A stretch of DNA of 8,297 bases from Methanobacteriota archaeon (GTDB lineage: Archaea; Thermoplasmatota; Poseidoniia; Poseidoniales; Poseidoniaceae), in NCBI GenBank assembly GCA_002726845.1, contig PBSP01000021.1, forward strand, positions 9,932-18,228, read 5' to 3'. The notes beneath the pieces are model-generated. The model ran no database searches. It saw only the letters and a program-made list of their open reading frames with translations, and was not told the origin of the DNA. Below are positions 5,596 to 8,297 of the stretch, piece by piece; position 1 is the stretch's first letter, and each line of letters starts with the position of its first letter. Both the position numbers and the translations under genes were made by a program.

Positions 5596-6771
5596 ATGCA
5601 AAGGAAATTTTTACAGGTTCGCGGTGTGTTTCTCACCGCTGTGCTCTTGACAGTTTCTTTTGCAGGCTGCATTGGTGGATTTAGCTCTCCAACACAACCT
5701 CGTGCGACACTGGAAGCGTACCCTCTACTCATACAGGAGGGGGAAATGGTAACCTTCGATGCACGCGAATCCGATGCAATAGAAGGCATCATCACTTCAT
5801 ATCGTTGGGATTTCGGCGATGGAGAAAAATCTGAAACAGTAACAGGCTTCACCTCACACACATACGAAATCTTCGGGGCTTACACGGTTTCGCTTGAGGT
5901 TGAAAACGACCAAGGCGGAATTGATGAAACGTTCGCAGTGGTCATCGTAAATGGTGCTCCAACTGTTGATTTAAGGTACCCAGAGAACCCTCGTGCAGGC
6001 GATTCTGTCCTCCTTGACGCTTCGTCCTCAACCGACCCAGAGTCGGCCGAACTCTCGTTTCAATGGGACTTGGACTGGGGTGTTGACTCAGATGGCGACG
6101 GCGATGGACGAAACGATGTGGATTCAACAGATGCTCAAACGCTGCTCCCCACAAACAAAAGCGGCATCTATACGGGTTCACTAACGGTTGATGATGGACA
6201 AGGTGGAGTTGTTACGGAAGTGTTCGAGATCAACGTTTCCGCACGACAGTTTAACATCGAATGGAAAGAAAGAACCGTTGAACAATCGTGGTCTGAGTAC
6301 CTTAATGAGGGCGAAGAGTGGACTGAAGAAATCATGCCGGGTCAACAAGGGCGAATCCTCTCATTTGAAGCAATTCTTGAACTTGAGAACGACGTCATAC
6401 AGCCGTACGATAATTTCTCGTTGCTGATTACAATACCCAAGGATGGATACAATGAGGAAGCGCAAACAGAAGGCGGAAACGTAACACAATCTGAAAACGC
6501 TAAGGCAACGATTACAGCAAGCGATCTGAATTCAAAGGGTCTTGATGAAGTAATCGAAGCCGATTCAAAAGAAATGGTGTTGCAGGTTTTACTCGACCGC
6601 CCCGGTCAAAATTTTGGACAAAGCCCGTGGGGCCTGTTGGTCCGTGCCCTGCAAACAAATCCGGACTCAACTGTGGAATTTCTGCCAGACCCCGATCCAG
6701 GTAATGATTGGACTTTGACACTTCGAATTGTGGTACACGAACCAGTAATCACTGAAATTGCATTTGAGTGA
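5596..6771 (+). CDS. Lipoprotein with two PKD domains and a Ca-loop-like insertion
   Basis: The protein has 391 residues. Residues 1-24 are a signal peptide (RKFLQVRG, then a hydrophobic core) ending in FAG-C25, a lipobox, so the mature chain is probably lipid-anchored outside the membrane. PKD domain 1 spans about 36-118 and has the hallmark YRWDFGDGEKSE (69-80) and HTYEIFGAYTVSLEV (88-102). PKD domain 2 spans about 122-215 with DASSSTDPESAELSFQWD (141-158). Within it lies DSDGDGDGRNDVD (164-176), alternating acidic residues and glycines as in calcium-binding thrombospondin type 3 or dockerin loops. The last 175 residues (about 217-391) form an unassigned beta-rich domain with no catalytic motif that I recognise. 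I infer a cell-surface binding or adhesion protein. Several N-x-S/T sites are present. It has its own promoter candidate and ribosome site, so it need not be co-transcribed with the acidic protein upstream. Confidence 0.85.
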   Translation: MQRKFLQVRGVFLTAVLLTVSFAGCIGGFSSPTQPRATLEAYPLLIQEGEMVTFDARESDAIEGIITSYRWDFGDGEKSETVTGFTSHTYEIFGAYTVSLEVENDQGGIDETFAVVIVNGAPTVDLRYPENPRAGDSVLLDASSSTDPESAELSFQWDLDWGVDSDGDGDGRNDVDSTDAQTLLPTNKSGIYTGSLTVDDGQGGVVTEVFEINVSARQFNIEWKERTVEQSWSEYLNEGEEWTEEIMPGQQGRILSFEAILELENDVIQPYDNFSLLITIPKDGYNEEAQTEGGNVTQSENAKATITASDLNSKGLDEVIEADSKEMVLQVLLDRPGQNFGQSPWGLLVRALQTNPDSTVEFLPDPDPGNDWTLTLRIVVHEPVITEIAFE

Positions 6772-6805
6772 AAATTTCCGAAAAGCGTTTCAATGTCTTA
6801 TGAAT

Positions 6806-6811
6806 AGGAGG
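6806..6811 (+). promoter_or_regulatory. Shine-Dalgarno site of the small unknown protein
   Basis: AGGAGG lies 11 bases before the ATG at 6823 (14 before the GTG at 6826). The spacing is somewhat long, but no other in-frame start fits better. An AT-rich GAAAATTT (about 6770-6777) upstream could be the TATA element. Confidence 0.45.
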
Positions 6812-6822
6812 CTACGAGCGGC

Positions 6823-7176
6823 ATGGTGGAATCTGTAGAAATCACCCGGGTCAACATTCGTGATATGCTGTCGCTTGACATTTCGGTTTGGATGAATCAT
6901 CCAGACGATATGGATTTCAGGCCCTCGCTCTCGTGCAAAGAGAAAATGTTTACAATTTCTTCAATATCTTCAGGTGACACACTTGCAACCGTAGAATTGG
7001 ACGATGAGCAAATGCAAGCTCTAGAAGCGACTTTGACAGCTGAATTGCGAGTCAAGTTTCAGGTTCATGGAATGCATGGGCGTCTCAATAAAATTGCACC
7101 AATCATTGCAGATGGTAAAGCAAAAAAGCTTGCAACTGCGAACTGGAAAACCGTTCAACCTGTTGATTTGCAATAG
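6823..7176 (+). CDS. Small protein of unknown function
   Basis: I do not recognise this 117-residue soluble protein. No signal peptide or membrane helix is seen. The N-terminal half alternates hydrophobic residues as beta strands do (VEITRVNI, LDISVWM, MFTISSI, LATVEL). A helix DDEQMQALEATLTAELRVKF (60-79) follows, and the C-terminal part has a basic KAKKLATANWK stretch. There is one cysteine (C38) and no obvious metal site. It lies 51 bases after the lipoprotein gene and about 50 bases before a DNA-binding-type gene, all on the same strand, but nothing ties their roles together. It is credible as a gene because of its good ribosome site, uninterrupted frame and tight fit between neighbours. 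Confidence 0.65.
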   Translation: MVESVEITRVNIRDMLSLDISVWMNHPDDMDFRPSLSCKEKMFTISSISSGDTLATVELDDEQMQALEATLTAELRVKFQVHGMHGRLNKIAPIIADGKAKKLATANWKTVQPVDLQ

Positions 7177-7194
7177 GGGAATCCCCCATTTGTT
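7176..7194 (+). terminator. Weak hairpin followed by a T-rich run
   Basis: GGGG-AAT-CCCC overlapping the stop codon forms a 4-bp G:C stem, followed by CATTTGTTT. It could act as a weak terminator or stabilise the 3' end of the small unknown gene. The stem is too short for a confident call. Confidence 0.25.
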
Positions 7195-7224
7195 TGATAA
7201 CCGTAAATGGTGAGATTTGAGGTT

Positions 7225-7494
7225 ATGTCCCCTCGAAGAACTGGCAAAGGCTCTCAAAAGAAGGCACGTTTTGAACGACTGAAAGAAGAAATTACACGAT
7301 TTGTAACGGCCAACCCAGGCTGTTCCGCACAATCGATTGTTGCGAATTTAGCACACGATCGGACGATGAGAAATCATGGATTAACGCCCAGAAAGGTTGG
7401 ATTCTTCATTCCTCGACATCTTGCAGATAAACTCACATGGTGGCAAGATCATCGTGCTGGGCGCCGTGTATACGGCTGTCTTGATTCTGATTAG
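7225..7494 (+). CDS. Small basic winged-helix-like DNA-binding protein
   Basis: The protein has 89 residues from the ATG at 7225. The N-terminus is strongly basic (SPRRTGKGSQKKARFERLK). Next come a helix (17-29), NPGCSAQSIVANL (30-42), and the turn and presumed recognition helix HGLTPRKVGFFIPRHL (51-66). A W-W...RAGRRVYGCL strand pair (72-85) follows, as in the wing of a winged helix. The spacing is typical of a wHTH domain, so a small transcription factor or chromatin-type DNA binder is likely; targets are unknown. Its size leaves no room for a ligand domain. An in-frame ATG at 7207 would add MVRFEV. I prefer 7225 because GGTGA (7209-7213) lies 11 bases upstream, whereas 7207 has no ribosome site and would have to be leaderless. 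The stop codon is only 3 bp from the stop of the convergent gene. Confidence 0.65.
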   Translation: MSPRRTGKGSQKKARFERLKEEITRFVTANPGCSAQSIVANLAHDRTMRNHGLTPRKVGFFIPRHLADKLTWWQDHRAGRRVYGCLDSD

Positions 7495-7497
7495 TAT

Positions 7498-8274
7498 TCA
7501 ACATCCATCAGGATCCCATTCAATCATATCGCTCGTTGAATTTTCAAACAAACCGTCCCATTCACCACTACAAATTAGATAATCAGGATACTCATAATCG
7601 CCCGCTGCATCAACTCTTAATCCAGAGAAACTAACCGACCGGTCGCCCAGTTGGTCAGCATTACCGGTAACGATTTTTACATGAGAAACATTCTCTACCG
7701 TACCATCAAAAGCATGTCGAAACCACTCGCCATAATCAAACCCATCAGGATAATTTTCGTATGATGCATAGCGTTCGTAATCGCCATACATGTAAGGTGA
7801 GTCAATTTGTAGCTCCCACTCGGAACTATTGTCAGTCATTGTATAGACTTCAAGACCTGAATAACCAACCGTCTGGCCGCCAGGGTTCGGCATAACGAGC
7901 ATGCTAACCCCATCAATATCTGATACCTCTCGTAATCTGTATTCAAACTCAAATGCTGTTGACTCTCCAGTTCGATAACGGTAGGTGCACATGCCACCAT
8001 TGATGACCAGATCCGTATCAGAATACGTGCCGCTTTCTCTATTCGACTCATAACCACGTATTGCTGTTTCAGATACGACATCAAGTGGTACTGTGACAGG
8101 ATAATTTACACTTTCATCACACCAACGATCTGGCATTTCATATTCATAAGTTCCAAAATCTTCCTCCAGAGATAGACCTACAACGATGAATAAGACCATC
8201 GTTCCCACGAATAATATGGCTCCTAAAACGATAGATAATATACCTTTCATGGCCCCTTTCATGATGGGTTGCAT
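7498..8274 (-). CDS. Membrane-anchored extracellular protein, four cysteines
   Basis: I do not recognise this family. The 258-residue protein begins with MQPIMKGAMKG and a single hydrophobic helix (11-36) with no clear cleavage site, so it is probably an N-terminal signal anchor with the rest outside the cell. The outer part is acidic and rich in Tyr, Ser, Gly and Asp, has beta-like segments (AFEFEYRLREV, GLEVYTM, EWELQIDSP, HVKIVTG, SVSFSGLRV) and reads as one or two beta-sandwich domains. Four cysteines, C52, C96, C235 and the very last residue C258, could form two disulfides. Three Asn-x-Ser/Thr sites (N149, N195, N245) are possible glycosylation points. The start could also be the ATG at 8262, since neither has a clear ribosome site. 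Only 23 bases of upstream sequence are in the window, so its promoter and neighbour are unseen. Confidence 0.75.
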   Translation of the reverse strand: MQPIMKGAMKGILSIVLGAILFVGTMVLFIVVGLSLEEDFGTYEYEMPDRWCDESVNYPVTVPLDVVSETAIRGYESNRESGTYSDTDLVINGGMCTYRYRTGESTAFEFEYRLREVSDIDGVSMLVMPNPGGQTVGYSGLEVYTMTDNSSEWELQIDSPYMYGDYERYASYENYPDGFDYGEWFRHAFDGTVENVSHVKIVTGNADQLGDRSVSFSGLRVDAAGDYEYPDYLICSGEWDGLFENSTSDMIEWDPDGC

Positions 8275-8297
8275 ATCTCTATTGTTATCCCAATCAC

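Noticed and set aside
7021..7332. Minus-strand reading frame across 7021-7332
   Set aside because: It is antisense to two plausible plus-strand genes and rich in Cys, Phe and Leu, as shadow frames often are.

Overview
The window is a dense, single-copy stretch of chromosome that looks archaeal, most likely a planktonic marine euryarchaeon of the Marine Group II (Poseidoniales) type. This assignment is an inference. It rests on a PAC2-family proteasome-chaperone homologue, several membrane-anchored or lipobox-bearing surface proteins with PKD/Ig-like domains, a GLP-x-GW-T-hydrophobic-x-x-W C-terminal tail that I recall from that lineage, GAGGTGA-type Shine-Dalgarno sites, non-ATG starts and very short intergenic gaps. 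No rRNA, tRNA, CRISPR array or mobile element is visible, so the lineage is not proven.

Region 1 (1-2240, + strand) is an envelope operon of three genes joined by 4-bp stop/start overlaps. The first is the C-terminal part of a PKD/Ig surface protein with one C-terminal membrane anchor. The second is a secreted protein with an unusual CxxxCH motif near its N-terminus, a membrane anchor and a short cytoplasmic tail. The third is a five-helix membrane protein with histidines in or beside its helices. Together they could form a small extracytoplasmic redox or metal-handling module.

Region 2 (2220-5042) holds cytosolic enzymes in a convergent/divergent arrangement. It contains a PAC2-family protein (- strand) ending in a perfect hydrophobic-Tyr-X proteasome-docking tail, a RecB/Cas4-like PD-(D/E)XK nuclease with four candidate Fe-S cysteines and an unassigned C-terminal domain (+), and a DEDDh exonuclease with an ExoX-like C-terminal domain (-). 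Both convergent junctions overlap at the 3' ends of the genes, by 21 and 26 bp.

Region 3 (5146-7494, + strand) contains a small acidic protein with a basic amphipathic N-terminus, a lipoprotein with two PKD domains and a calcium-loop-like insertion, a small unknown protein, and a small basic winged-helix-like protein. Region 4 (7498-8274, - strand) is an N-terminally anchored extracellular protein with four cysteines. It converges on region 3 with only 3 bp between stop codons.

The best candidates for something new are the CxxxCH protein with its polytopic partner, the GLPxGWT tail, the HbYX-tailed PAC2 protein whose docking motif is encoded inside an antisense gene overlap, and the extra domain on the Cas4-like nuclease. 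No intergenic stretch reaches 300 bases; the longest is about 100 bases (5043-5145).
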